DNA of 64,000 bases from Cervus elaphus. Taxonomy: Eukaryota > Chordata > Mammalia > Artiodactyla > Cervidae. Both the position numbers and the translations under genes were made by a program. The stretch is taken from contig NC_057841.1 in the NCBI RefSeq assembly GCF_910594005.1, forward strand, positions 18,895,001 to 18,959,000. The letters run 5' to 3'. The notes below the pieces were generated by a model that did no database searches, had not been told where the DNA came from, and was given only the letters and a program-made list of their open reading frames with translations. Below are positions 21,511 through 32,700 of this stretch, one piece after another (position 1 is the first letter of the stretch; each line of letters begins with the position of its first letter).

Positions 21511-22504
21511 CAACTTTCCACAGAGAACAGGACTTATAGCTTAAGACGAAGGAATTATCTGACACAGACTATATGTATCTGTTGTAAATGATTCAAAACA
21601 TCTCTCCATTCACTTAATTGTCATTAAAGGATTTGACCAGCACCATCAATGTATCATGATCAGGACTAGCATAAAGAATTGAGCCAAAGTAAAGAAGTAT
21701 CCACCCTTTCTCTGAGCCAAGCATGCAGGACTAAGAATTGCAAAGGGAAAAGGGTCAGCGTGAGCATCCCAAGCCAGCAGAACTGGGCTCTTACCTTAGA
21801 GGAGTGACTGCTTGAACTTCTCTGAGTGTATAGTGTCTTTAGGACCAGAGATTTTGATCTCTCTCAGAAGAGGATTCTAGTTCAAACTAACCCCATCTGG
21901 GATAGAGATACCAAGATATTATTGAAGGAAAGATACAAAACATATACTCTACTGATCATTGCCATTTCCTTATCAAAAAAATGAGCAGTAAAAAGAAACT
22001 GCAGTGGGATAAAAGAAAGAAAACGGAGGGAACTTAGTTTACTCATACCTTGGCTAGAAACCCTTCCTGCTCACATTCAGGCTGATTCATTGGTACCCTA
22101 CTGTTTAGCAGATCTGACTAACCTTGTCCTGCTATCACTTTCAGCTGGAACTAGAGATAGAAAATCCCAAAAGGTAATATAAAAGACAGAAAAAGCACAC
22201 ACTGCCTGTGCTCACTTTTTCGTAGACAGACTCTCTGTGCTATATCTGCATAGCTTCCTGTGCTATTCAGGATCATCACAGAGGCGTGTGAGCATGGAGG
22301 AATAAAGAGAATGAAATCTTTACATATTTGGAACAGCCCTCACCACCTCAAATAATGAATGTGCATGACAATAATATTCCTTCTACATACATCTTACCAG
22401 TGTGTACCAGTTTGCAACACTGTTTTCTCTCTTGAACTTATAGTGCTTCTTGACTGTTCTATTTACCTGATATGGAATCAGAGACTCTATGATTCATATT
22501 TTTC
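21511..22504. other. Unique sequence, no gene
   Basis: About 1 kb of unique sequence in which I see no gene or repeat. Confidence 0.45.
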
Positions 22505-22855
22505 TTCAGGGCTTTCTTAGTGTTGGCTGCTATAACAAATTATGGTAAACTGAGTGGCTTAAAAACAACAGGAATTTATTTCTCAAGTTTCCAGAGGCTG
22601 GAAATTAGAGATCAAGGAGTCAGAATGGTCCAGTTCTGGTGAGTATCCTTTTGAAGTTGTACGTTCTGCCTTCCCTGTACATGCACATGGTTTCTGGCCT
22701 CATAAGGATGCTAATTCCATCCTTGAGGGCTGCAAGGTCTTGATCTAATCACCTCCCAAAAGCCCTGCCTCCAAACAGCATCACATTGGAAAGTAAATTT
22801 CAGCATATGAATTTAAGGGAGAAACACACATTCAGTTTATAAGAGTTGCTATTTC
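22505..22855 (-). mobile_element. MLT1-type LTR (ERVL-MaLR)
   Basis: Antisense MaLR LTR: 'ggctgctataacaaattatggtaaactgagtggctt', 'acaacaggaatttatttctcaagtttccagaggctgg', 'cctaatcacctcccaaaagccc'-type block, then 'ttcagcatatgaatttaaggg...acacattcagtttataa'. On the minus strand this gives the usual '...aattcatatgttgaa...' to '...aataaattcctgttgtt...' order. It is a solo LTR without internal region. Confidence 0.7.
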
Positions 22856-23325
22856 AATTTTTGAGTAGTTCTTTAACTTTTGCACTGTTATATAACTTGT
22901 ATTTATACCTCATGATCCCAAAGCAAATTATGTGAACTTTATGTCAGAGTTTGTATCTTATGTTTGTATCTTCTCTGTTTCTCCTCACTCTTCTGGGTCT
23001 CTGAATGCTATGTATCTTGAATATGGAATAGTTACATATTAATGTCAACCCATAATGATTCTACCTGATACTGAGGCCTGGTTTCATGTGAAATTCTAAT
23101 ATCAATAATATTTGTCTTTGGTGTTCTTTAATCTTGCTGCCAAGTGACCATAGTTCTTCACATAATTCTAATGCAGTCCTGATTGTCAAGGTGCTGCCAC
23201 CTGCTTGGAGCTGCAAGTTATTATGAAAACAATACAATCACCATCTAATATCTTTCTTATCAAAAATTATGAGTGATCTACTCATTTTTCTCTTCATTCC
23301 TTCCTTCCTTCTTTCCTTTATCAAT
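22856..23325. other. Unique sequence, short TTCC tract
   Basis: No gene. A (TTCC)n-like stretch lies at 23297-23318. Confidence 0.45.
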
Positions 23326-23870
23326 AAATTATGTTTTGCTCATAAACAGTAGAGTGCCTACTACCATGTGCTGGGCTAGCGTTAACTAGTTGGTCTGGGG
23401 AGTCAATGCTTCTTTAGTGGAGTTTATGTTCTAATGGCAGAGGCTCATACTACACATGCAAAATATTTATGAATAAGACTATTCCAGATGGGATGAGACC
23501 ATGAGCAAGATAAGGAAACAGATAAGAGACTAAAGAGGGCTCAGATGACCCTCATCAAGGAGGTGACACTTAGTTGAGAAATGAATTACAAAAGATGTAC
23601 CATGTATTGATCTAAGGGAAAATTATCACCAAGTCTCAGAAAAAAAAAAAGAAAAAGAAAAATAGCAGGTGTAGCCAAAGTATTAATATAATTGATGAAT
23701 GGGGTATTTTTTTTAGAAATAAGTTGATATAAAATAGCCAGAATCATAGCATAAAGACTTTGTAGGAGATGGCAAGGAATTTTTATAATAGGACAAGAGA
23801 GGGCTGATGGAAAGGTTTAATGAAGGGGATGAGATGGCAGGATTATAGCTTTAAAACATGTCTCTGTCAG
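23326..23870 (-). repeat. Ancient L2-like repeat
   Basis: The word order matches the copies at 2036 and 11265: 'cagtagagtgcctactaccatgtgctgggctag', 'agtttatgttctaatggcag', 'atcaaggaggtgacacttagttgagaaatga', later 'aatagggacaagag...gggctgatgg' type blocks. An A-rich insertion lies at 23639-23662. Divergence is high, so the exact family is uncertain. Confidence 0.45.
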
Positions 23871-24079
23871 CTATGTCCGTGGGATCATTTTTTTTCTAAA
23901 TTGCATTATAAGAACTAATGGGTAAATAGAAAATTCAGTTTATAGAAATTTTCTTTAAAGCCAGATTTGTTAACCTAATATTTTGCAAAAAGAGAATCTT
24001 TTCAAAGAAACCATTTAGCAAGCTCATAAGAGCCTGTATTGCAGATACATGCATCTGAAATATGTCTGTATTCTATGCA

Positions 24080-24205
24080 TGCCTATGACTTTTTAAGTTT
24101 GTTGTTTGACTTTGAACATGTCACAAACTCTCTGGGCCTTAAAAATGAGGAAGTCTGAATGAGATGATTTCTAAGATCTCTTTCAGCTCTAATATTTTAT
24201 GACCA
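24080..24205 (+). repeat. MIR-like old SINE remnant
   Basis: 'gactttgaacatgtcacaaactctctgggcctt' and 'gaatgagatgatttctaagatctctttcagctctaatattttatg' follow the conserved order of a MIR-related SINE. Confidence 0.55.
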
Positions 24206-24329
24206 TGAAATTAGTGCATTAGAAACTGATTAAAAAATCTCAGAAGCTATAAAATATCTTTTCTTCAGTCTTGTGAGTGAAATGAATCAGAGATATTACT
24301 CCCTTTCACGATGATCAACATGTGTGCAA

Positions 24330-24520
24330 CATTTTATAGTCTGCTAGACATACATCTTTTGTACCTTTTAGAATTATATAACACTGAGAAATAGGTGTAA
24401 TTATTATTTGTTTTACAAGTGAGAAAATGGATGTTGAGAGGAATTGTTGTTGTAAAGAAGATAAACAACTAGTGGAAGAAGCAAGAACAAAACCAGAATT
24501 TCACTGTATAGATGAATCAA
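24330..24520 (-). repeat. MIR-family SINE remnant
   Basis: Antisense MIR: 'acactgagaaataggtgtaattattatttgttttacaagtgagaaaatgg' followed by 'agataaacaactagtggaagaagcaagaac'. Confidence 0.65.
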
Positions 24521-24617
24521 GAAAATTGTACTTTATGTTTCCTTATTGGATTTTGATGGCTAAATAGGCTTCTATGGCAATCAGCTTTCCACCTAGGTAC
24601 CAAATGAAGAAAAGGGG

Positions 24618-24850
24618 GTGGGGGGCTTCCCTGGTGGCTCAGTGGTAAAGAATCTGCCTGCAATGCAGGAGACCTGCGGGAGATGTGGGTTCGATCCCTA
24701 TGTTGGGAAGCTCCCCTGGAGTAGGAAATGGCAACCCACTTCAGTATTCTTGCCTGGGAAATCCATGGACAGAGGAGGCTGGCAGTCTACAGTCCACGGG
24801 TCATAAAGAATCGAACGTGACTGAACAAATAAACAACAGCAAACAAACAA
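24618..24850 (+). mobile_element. Bov-tA SINE, full length
   Basis: Sense copy from the head ggcttccctggtggctcag through 'gatccctatgttgggaagctcccctggag', 'cacttcagtattcttgcctgg' to 'tcgaacgtgactgaacaaataaacaacagcaaacaaac'. The tRNA-like head has a duplicated 'gggagatgtgg' near 24680. The tail is AAC-rich. Confidence 0.93.
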
Positions 24851-26826
24851 TACTACGTGGTTTATTTCTCTGCTTACTTATTAGCAGCTATTGAGAGGGA
24901 CCCTAAGATTAGAAACTCAACCCTTTCTTACAGTTCAAAACATAAGAAATTGTGAAATAATGATCAGTCGCTTTATTACACCCACACTGTTGGTCAAGGT
25001 TTAACATACACGTTATATGTTGTTAAAGTAACTGAAGGCATTCTTTAGACAACTGCCGAAGTTTTCCTGTTTTCTGTGTAAAGAGATAGTTCTGTGTGTA
25101 GGAAACAGATGTATATGTACCTGTTTTAAGGTTTTATTTTGCTTGAGGGTGCTCCTGGCTTGCGCCTCTCTCTGTATGCTGATGTATACACAAGACTGAG
25201 CCCTCAACCAGTGCAGGCTTTGTAAGACCACACGATGACGTACCTGAGACACGCTTACTGCCTGTTGAAACTGGAGGGTTTTTTTCATTTTACGTAATTT
25301 CCCTATCATCCCACCTTTCTTCCAGAGAGGCTTTTTAAATTTTGACTGCATTTCTTAGCTGCACTTTGGATATTAATATGCTGTGTGCTAATGATCCTTT
25401 AAGTGCAAAGTTTTTAATCCTATGGATCACATATATCATTATATGTACAATAGATCCAAATCAGAAATCGAGCAAAGAAGCAGCCACGCATAAAATAATA
25501 CAAGGTTTGGGTCCAAATTATGCTAGAATCATCAAGGAGGGTTTGACAGTAGAAACATTTCAAAGGCAAACCTGTTGAAATGATGTACTTTTGACAGCCC
25601 TTTCTGGAAGTTCAGCGGCTTCTTCCCCACCCTCTCTCCCTCTCCTTCCTTCATGTCAGACCAGCCCATGTTTGAAATTCTTGAGCCCACCACACTTGTG
25701 CTGTCTTTTTATATACACTCCTCTCTCCTGAGGAAAGATTTCAACTTCATGGCAAAACTGAAGAAAGCATGTCAGAGTGCTGTCGGAGAGAGAACCTTCT
25801 TTTCTACAACTGTTTTTGGATGCCAGCCAAAATTTCCCTTTCTGGCTTTTACTCTTGACACCATCTCCCCATGGAGTAGAAGGGATATTTTAGCAACTGG
25901 CAGGCTTTAGCAGGGCTCCTCAATGCCAGCACAAGCAGCCCAGAATTCAGAGTTCTGACTCCATCTTCACGTTGATATTAAATAAGCATGCCATTTAAAG
26001 ACAACAATGGAAACTTTTGAGGCTATCTGGGGAGATTTTTTTTATTTTATTTTATAAAGGATTTTATATAAGGCATCAAACAGTTATGAGGAATGTGGTT
26101 GTGCTTTTTATAACACAAGAAAGGTTAACAGCAGAAATTTTTATAGATACTGTAAGAATTTTCAAGGGACTTAAAGGCTCATGGACTCTGAAGACAGATT
26201 TCACCTTCAGGAAGAGGATTCAAGTTCACCTGAGGAATCAGCAAGTTTTAAGCGTTGGGACCCTGGGCCACTTCCCTGTTGTTGGTCAGGCTCACCCTTT
26301 AAAAGCTACTTTGCAATTAATTTAAAGAGAATTGTTTCACATGAAAAGATTTTGTAACAGCCAGTATAAAGGGAACTGGTGTCTAGGAACGGCCAAATGA
26401 TATGAATTTGGGTTGGAATTTTCTGGAAAGGAAATTGTTATTGTATTTTGGCAATTGTCAGTGGCCCAAGTGGAGATAAATCAACTGGGTGTGCATAGGT
26501 GTGTTTCGCTAAAGAAGGCTTTTTCTCTGGATCATTTTTTATCCTCCTGTAGGCTGGGGAACTCTCTGTGTTTCACTGTGGGCTACATACAGAAGAGAAA
26601 CACTAGCTAGGTGAAATTCCCTTAAGCAGAAAGAACTAGTTGCAGAGGAGACAATTTCTAAAGAAAAGGATGAAGGTGTACTAAAAGTGAAAGGCAGGAA
26701 ATGGAAACTAAGAAATGTCATATGAGATTAAAGATTCAGATCATTACAATCAAATTGTGTGCAGTTAATTGGATGTCCATTTCAATAAACATATATTCTC
26801 AGAAGTTGAGAATTATATGCTAATAG
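24851..26826. other. 2-kb repeat-poor unique block
   Basis: I recognise no interspersed repeat in nearly 2 kb, flanked by Bov-tA on both sides. Open frames of 60-112 codons occur in several registers, but none resembles a known protein and none has the conserved structure that would support an exon. T-rich and TTTA-rich tracts lie at 26036-26056. This is a candidate for conserved non-coding DNA, by absence of repeats only. Confidence 0.4.
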
Positions 26827-27089
26827 TATATCTTGAAAGGGCTTCCTAGGTCATGCAGTGGTAAAGAATCTGCCTACCAATGCAGGAGATTCAAGAGACA
26901 TGGGTTCGATCCCTGGGTCATGAAGATCCCCCTGGAGTAGAAAATGGCAACTACTCCAGAATTCTTCCCTGAAAAATTCCATGGACAGAAGAGCCTGGTG
27001 GCTACAGTCCATGGGGTCACAAAGAGCTGGGCATGACTGAGCACACACATATTCACACACACACACACACACAATATATATATCTTGAA
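26827..27089 (+). mobile_element. Bov-tA SINE with CA-rich tail and 11-bp TSD
   Basis: Sense copy at 26838-27078: 'gggcttcctaggtcatgcag', 'gggttcgatccctgggtcatgaag', 'ggacagaagagcctggtggctacag', 'gctgggcatgactgagcacacacatattc', then a (CA)n tail (27054-27073). Direct repeats tatatcttgaa at 26827-26837 and 27079-27089 are identical. Confidence 0.93.
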
Positions 27090-28024
27090 CTTAGCCTTCT
27101 GTCCAGAAATAATCCAGTTATAAAGAATGCTTGGCCTAAACACAATGGCCAAATGAGTAGCCTGTGACTTTGGCCAAGATGCAAGCAAAGAATTAGTTAT
27201 TAATGCATTAACTAAGCTGAAATTATCATCTATTGTATCCTTAGCATTCTTATTCCTGAGGAGGGCTATCAGTATCTCTGAACTATATGTCTAGGAAGCT
27301 GATACAATTCTACCACCTTTCCTAGATCCAAGAACATCCAGACTGGAAACTAGATGGCTTGGATTGTTTTCTGGAAGGGAGAGAACTTGTAAGGAAGAGA
27401 AATATCCTGCACACCATATATAAAAGAAGCTCTCTGCACAGGAACTGCCTAGCAGTTTTGTCTTTATCAAAAATGTTCTTCAACCCCAAGGCTTTACCTT
27501 TTATTTTTCAAAAACTCTTCAAGGATTTGGTTTTATTTCCAGCCAAGTCAGATCCCAGGAATTCCCACTCAAATTTGTTTCTTTCTCTGTAAATTCCTCA
27601 TAATCTATGTGTAATCTGTCCCTGTGGATGTTGTAATGCAGCAACTTTTTTCATGTGAACCAGAAATTAACCTTTAGTATTTTGGTTCCAGCATAGAGAT
27701 GCTATTAGTCTTGGTAGCCATATCCCTCTCTTGCCCCATATTAAATGTATTATCTCTTTCACTTAGAATATTTTTATCAGTAATAATGATAAAAATAAAA
27801 ATTATACGTGATTGTTCTACATCTTGAAAAATAGAAAAAGATTAAAAAGCACAAACAATACATAATAAAAGTCTTTTTTATCTTTCTGTTAAAAATACAG
27901 AGAGATAACAATTCATAACTACGTTCCAGATATAACTATGCTAAAAATGTAATGTGCTTATTTCAAACTTTTTTCTATAAATGTATTTGTCTGTTTCTGT
28001 TTTCTATGTATGTCTGCATGCGTG
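27090..28024. other. AT-rich sequence, no gene
   Basis: No gene supported. 27750-28000 is very AT-rich and could be the worn 3' end of the old L1 that seems to continue at 29080, but the match is weak. Confidence 0.4.
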
Positions 28025-28238
28025 CATGTTAAGTCATTTCAGTCATGTCTAGCTCTTTGTGACTCTATGGACCATAGAACACCAGGAGCTTCTGTCCATG
28101 GAGTTCTCCAGGCAAGAATACTGGAGTGGGTTCCCATGCCCTCCTCCAGGGGAATCTTCACAACCCAGGGATTAAACCTGCACCTCTCTTGTCTCCTGCA
28201 TTGGCAGGTGGGTTCTTTACCACTAGCGCCACCTGGTA
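28025..28238 (-). mobile_element. Bov-tA SINE
   Basis: Near full-length antisense copy: 'aagtcatttcagtcatgtctagctc', 'ggagttctccaggcaagaatactggagtggg', 'cctcctccaggggaatcttcacaaccc', 'gcctcctgcattggcaggtgggttctttaccactagcgccacc'. Confidence 0.93.
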
Positions 28239-28259
28239 CGTCCATGGGGTCACATGTTT

Positions 28260-28948
28260 CTAGGTCAGAAAACTAAGATCTTAGCATCCAGTCCCATCAC
28301 TTCATGGCAAATAGATGGGGAAACAGTGGAAACAGTGACTGACTATTTTTCTGGGCTTCAAAATCACTGCAGATGGTGATTGCAGCCATGAAATTAAAAG
28401 ATTCTTATGCCTTGGAAGGAAAATTATGACCAACCTAGACAGCATATAAAAAAGCAGAGACATTACTTTGTCAACAAAGATCTGTCTAGTCAAGGCTATG
28501 GTTTTTTTCAGAGGTCATGTATGGATGTGAGAGTTGGACTGTGAAGAAAGCTGAGCGCCGAAAAATTAATGCTTTTGAACTGTGGTGTTGGAGAAGACTC
28601 TTGAGAGTCCCTTGGGCTGCAAGAAGATCCAACCAGTCCATCCTAAAGGAGATCAGTCCTAGGTGTTCATTGGAAGGACTGATGTTGAAGCTGCAACTCC
28701 TATATTTTGGCCACCTGATGCAAAGAGCTGACTCACTGGAAAAGACCCTGATGCTGGGAGAGATTGGGGGCAGGAGGAGAAGGGGATGACAGAGGATGAG
28801 ATGGTTGGATGGCATCATCGACTCGATGGACATGGATTTGGGTGAACTCCGGGAGTTGGTGATGGACAGGGAGGCCTGGTGTGCTGTGCGGTTCATGGGG
28901 TCACAAAGAGTTGGACATAACTGAGCGATTGAACTGAACTGAACTAGG
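28260..28948 (+). mobile_element. 5'-truncated BovB LINE
   Basis: BovB 3' third, from 'cagaaaactaagatcttagcatcc' (28266) to 'tgagcgattgaactgaactgaact'. A short repeat, ctaggt, at 28260-28265 and 28943-28948 may be its TSD. It covers only the region after the YADD box, through the basic C-terminal tail. An open piece at 28517-28789 reads MYGCESWTVKKAERR and later GLMLKLQLLYFGHLMQRADS. Stops and frameshifts make it non-coding. Confidence 0.93.
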
Positions 28949-29079
28949 TACGTATATGTAATTAATCTAAATACATAGAACCTTATATACATATATGTCC
29001 TTAGTAAAATATAAACTAATAATATATTTAGTTATTAAAGTATAAGCACATATAATTTAACAAAAATACATTTATATGT

Positions 29080-29870
29080 GAAAATGAGTCTGTATCCTAT
29101 TTTTAATTCAGAGTTATTCCACATAAATATTTGTACACTAAATTTCCTATTTATTGCACATGAAAAATATCATTAAACATTATTATAATTTTATATGTAA
29201 TTCAATTTAATTTAACCAATTTTCCCTTTATTAGCACATAGTCTCCCCAATCTTTATCTTTTGCTGGTACATATAATGCTAGGATAAACAAATCCTATAG
29301 ATGAATTTCACATACATGGTGTCTTTTGAATTGTTTTATTTTATTATTACTAATAAGGTTAAATATCTCAGTTCAGCTTTCAGTTTATTTGAATTCTGTC
29401 AGGCTATTGTTTGTTCATGCTATTCATCTACTTCTCTATTGTTTTCTTTTTTTGAGATGTCTATACATGTCTTTCATTCATTACTTTTTATTTCTATTTG
29501 TCAAAAAATTTATGTTAACATTTTCTTATTTATCATTGGTTTTTAATTCAGCTTATGATGTTTGTTGAATTTCAGAACTCTTCTATTTTTGATACAAACA
29601 TATTGATTGTTTCTCACACTCCCAAATGGCTTTCTTCCATAAATTTTATGCTTAGAAAAATCTTTTACATCTTGGGAAACTATTGATCTTCTCTGATATT
29701 TTCTTCTAGCTTTCTACTGTTTTATTAAAGAGAAAGGTTTAACACTTTGATAACATAGTGTTTTCCTAATTCACATTCTCAGTGACAGTTATGAAATAGA
29801 ATAATCCATCTTTTTGCCATTGATTTGCAATGCTGCTTTCAGTTATATTGCTATTATTGTTTCTACTCAG
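29080..29870 (-). repeat. Old, diverged L1 (L1M-type) ORF2 remnant
   Basis: Very AT-rich. The order of words such as 'taatgctaggataaacaaatcc', '...tgtctatacatgtctttcatt', 'tcttctagctttctactgtttta', 'gaataatccatctttttgccattgatttgcaatgctgctttcagttatat' follows antisense L1 ORF2 of ancient subfamilies. No frame is preserved. Borders are approximate, and it ends at the T-run at 29872-29892. Confidence 0.45.
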
Positions 29871-29892
29871 TTTTTTTTTTTTTTTTTTTTTC

Positions 29893-30598
29893 CTTCTGGG
29901 AGAAATCTTTCTCAACCAAAATATTTGTCAACCAAAGGTATGGATATTGGTTCCTCTCTATCAGTGGGCAGGGGCTGAATCTTTTGGAATCCTCAGTGGG
30001 CTTCTGGTGCATGTTCCCAGCTCCTGTTCCATTCCTCTTCAGGGCAGATTGTCCTTCAGAGTTTCTCACTTTCTCCACTTTCTGGTTCATACTCCAAGGT
30101 ATTTATAACTCTACACATTACAGGAAGCCTTGCTTCCAAGACTTCTCTTTCCCTAGCTCACTCATCCGTTTCAGTGATATATCTGCAAGTAGATAGCTCT
30201 TTCCCTTAGGGATGTCAATTGCAGCTGCCTGTACTTATCCTTGAAATCTTTCTCCAGCCTTTTTAATTCCCCTTGACTCCCCAGTTTACCGGTTAGTCAG
30301 GATCTTTATTTATAAGCCAAGGGCACCAGTAAGGAGAAAAACAGATATTGTTCTAACGTATTGATGCACACACTCACTCTAGCTCTTCTCATTGGTCATA
30401 CTATAAAGCCACATTAACCAGTGTGGTAGCCTTTAACTCTATGTAGCTATTTAGTTCAGTTTAGTCTGAACTAAGGTGACTTTCAAGGTCATAATACACA
30501 TTGGATTTATAAAAATGTAAAATATCTCACAAATAGTTTGTAATATAGATTATATCTTGAAATAATGATAATTTGAATACCTTAAGTACAAGAGACCA
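29893..30598. other. Unique sequence, no gene
   Basis: An open frame of 123 codons spans 29825-30196, but it starts in the T-run and has no recognisable protein signature. I see no gene here. Confidence 0.45.
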
Positions 30599-30952
30599 AA
30601 TATGTTTGTGTTTTGCCCAAAATTCATATGTTGAAAAATAATACTTAATGTGACAGCATTTACAAGTGGGGCTTTTGGATGGTAATTAAGTCATGAAATG
30701 GAGCCTTCATGACTAAGATTAGTTCTCATATAAAAGAGACCCCAAGAAACCTCCCTCATCTCATCTGCCATGTGAGAACACAGGGAAAAGATGGCCATCA
30801 GTGAAACAGAAAATGAGCCCCCATCAGGCACTGAATCTTCCAGCAGCTTGAACTTGGACTTCCCAGACTTTAGAACTATGAGAAATAAATTTATGTTGCC
30901 TATAAGCTACCCAGTCTGACAATTTGTTATAGCAACCTCAACCATGTCAATT
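30599..30952 (+). mobile_element. MLT1-type LTR (ERVL-MaLR)
   Basis: Sense MaLR LTR: 'tgttttgcccaaaattcatatgttgaa', 'ggatggtaattaagtcatgaaatgg', 'ttctcatataaaagagacccc', 'tctgccatgtgagaacac', 'cttggacttcccagactttagaactatgagaaataaatttatgttgcc', 'tacccagtctgacaatttgttatagcaacc'. A polyadenylation-type AATAAA lies at 30884-30889. No internal MaLR sequence adjoins. Confidence 0.8.
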
Positions 30953-30985
30953 AAGTTCATAAAATTTCACTTTAAAAACTAGCAT

Positions 30986-32305
30986 TCAGTTCATTCAGTT
31001 CAGTCACTAAGTCATGCCTGACTCTTTGAGACCTGAACAACTGCAGCACGCCAGGCCTCCCTGTCCATCACCAACTCCCAGAGCTTGCACAAACTCATGT
31101 CCATCAAGTTGGTGATGCCATCCAACCATCTCATCCTCTGTTGTCCCTCTCTCCTCCTGCCTTCAATCTTTCCCAGCTTCAGGGACTTTTCCAGTGAGTC
31201 AGTTCTTCGCATCAGGTGGCCAAAGTATTGGAGTTTTAGCATCAGTCCTTCCAATGAACACCCAGGACTGATCTCCTTTAGAATGGACTGGTTGAATCTC
31301 CTTGCAGTCCAAGGGACTCCCAAGAGTCTTCTTCAACACCACAGTTCAAAAGCCTCAATTCTTTGGTGCTCAGCTTTCTTTATAGTCCAACTCTGACATC
31401 CATACATGACTACTGGAAAAACCATAGCTTTGACTAGACGGACCTTTGTTGGCAAAGTAATGTCTCTGCTTTTTAATATGCTGTCTAGGTTCGTCATAGC
31501 TTTTCTTCCAAGGAGGAAGTGTCTTTTAATTTCATGGCTGCAGTCAGCATCTGCAGTGATTTGGGAGCCCAAGAAAATAAAATCTGTCATTGTTACCATT
31601 GTTTCCCCATCTATTTGCCATGAAGTGATAGGACTGGAAGTTTTTTTCATGTTGAATGTTAAGTCAGATCTTGCTCTCTCTTCTTTCACTTTCATCAAGA
31701 GGCTCTTTAGTTCTTCTTCACTTTCTGCTATAAGGGTGGTGTCATCTGCATATCTGAGGTTATTGATATTTCTCCTGGCAATCTTGATTCCAGCTTGTGT
31801 TTCATCCATTCTGGCATTTCGCATGATGTACTGTGCATATAAGTTAAATAAGCAGGGTGACAATATATAGCCTTCATGTACTCCTTTCCCAATTTGGAAC
31901 TAGTCCATTGTTCGTGTCCAGTTCTAACTGCTGCTTCTTGACCTGCATACAAATTTCCTAGGAGTCATGTCAAGAGGTCTGGTATTCCCATCTCTTCAAG
32001 AATTGTCAAAGGTTTATTGTGATGCACACAGTCAAAGGCTTTGGTATAGTCAATAAAGCAAATGTAGATGTTTTTCTGGAACTCTCTTGCTTTTTTGATG
32101 ATCCAATAGATGTTGGCAATTTGATTTCTGGTTCCTCTGCCTTTTCTAAATATGGCTTAAACATCTGGATGTTCTTGATTCACATACTTTTGAAGCCTAG
32201 CTTGGAGAATTGTGAGCATTACTTTGCTAATGTGTAAGATGAATGCATTGGGTGCTAGATTGAACATTGTTTGGCATTGTCTTTCTTTGGATTGCATTAC
32301 TTGTT
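30986..32305 (-). mobile_element. 5'-truncated BovB LINE, 1.3 kb
   Basis: Antisense BovB. Its 3' tail is at 30986-31005 (ttcagttcattcagttcag), and it runs through the C-terminal, RT palm and fingers regions to 'ggcattgtctttctttgg' at about 32290. It is the longest single uninterrupted BovB fragment outside the 13-18 kb complex. No convincing TSD, though gcatt is present on both sides. Confidence 0.93.
31012..31863 (-). pseudogene. BovB reverse-transcriptase and C-terminal remnant
   Basis: A 176-codon minus-strand frame (31333-31863) begins SPCLFNLYAQYIMRNAR (RT box B region). It contains the catalytic box as NNLRYADDTTLIAESEEELK and continues through ITSWQIDGETM and RDITLPTKVRLVKAMVFPV to the IEAFELWC segment. 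A second frame (31012-31323) continues VPWTARRFNQSILKEISPG to the basic tail. One shift near 31323-31333 separates them. The YADD is intact, but the N-terminal endonuclease and box A are absent or shifted. Confidence 0.9.
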
Positions 32306-32647
32306 TTTCTTTTTTTTTTTTTTTTACTATTTAAATATGACTACTACAAATTTTAAACCTTCATGTGATTCACATTTGTAGATTGCATTATATTTTTATT
32401 GGATGTTATTCTATAGCTGTTTCACTATTTTCATTTTTAGTAACATGGCTATGTGTTTGCAGTTAAGAGAAATCTTCCCATGTTCTGGAAATAGATTGAT
32501 GGCCTATTTTCTGGTAATCTGGATATACTTCCTGAGATACAGGAGACTTTATTCCCTTCAAGTATGTTCTTAATGCTGCATTCTGTTGTTTTGGTTAAAC
32601 AAGGTAGCCATGTGATTCTGCCTCTCCCTCTCTCTAACAAGGCTTTG
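32306..32647. other. T-run and worn sequence, no gene
   Basis: A T-run at 32310-32325 follows the BovB. The next 130 bp ('tatgactactacaaattttaaaccttcatgtgattcac...attgcattatatttttattgg') resembles a worn medium-frequency repeat that I cannot name. Confidence 0.4.
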
Positions 32648-32700
32648 TGTGTGTGTGTATGTGTGCACGCGTGCACACACATGTGTGTGTGTATGTATGC
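32648..32700. repeat. (GT)n/(CA)n microsatellite
   Basis: Imperfect gtgtgtgtgtgtatgtgtg, then 'cacgcgtgcacacacatg' and again gtgtgtgtgtatgtatg. It changes strand composition in the middle and could form a hairpin. Confidence 0.88.

Noticed and set aside
24618..24700. tRNA-like sequence with B-box type 'gggttcgatccc'
   Set aside because: This is the tRNA-derived head of a Bov-tA SINE, not a tRNA gene. It cannot form a full cloverleaf and recurs in all copies.
28234..28952. ggtacgt before and after the 28.26-28.95 kb BovB as a TSD of a SINE-plus-BovB unit
   Set aside because: The left copy (28235-28241) lies at the head end of the Bov-tA, about 25 bp before the BovB starts, so it does not bracket the BovB. 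The shorter ctaggt pair fits the element borders better.
29825..30196. 123-codon frame with a Phe-rich start
   Set aside because: The Phe run is the T-run at 29872-29892. The rest has no recognisable homology and no coding context.
31406..31870. 154-codon open frame on the plus strand
   Set aside because: Antisense to the minus-strand BovB RT remnant; shadow of the real LINE frame.
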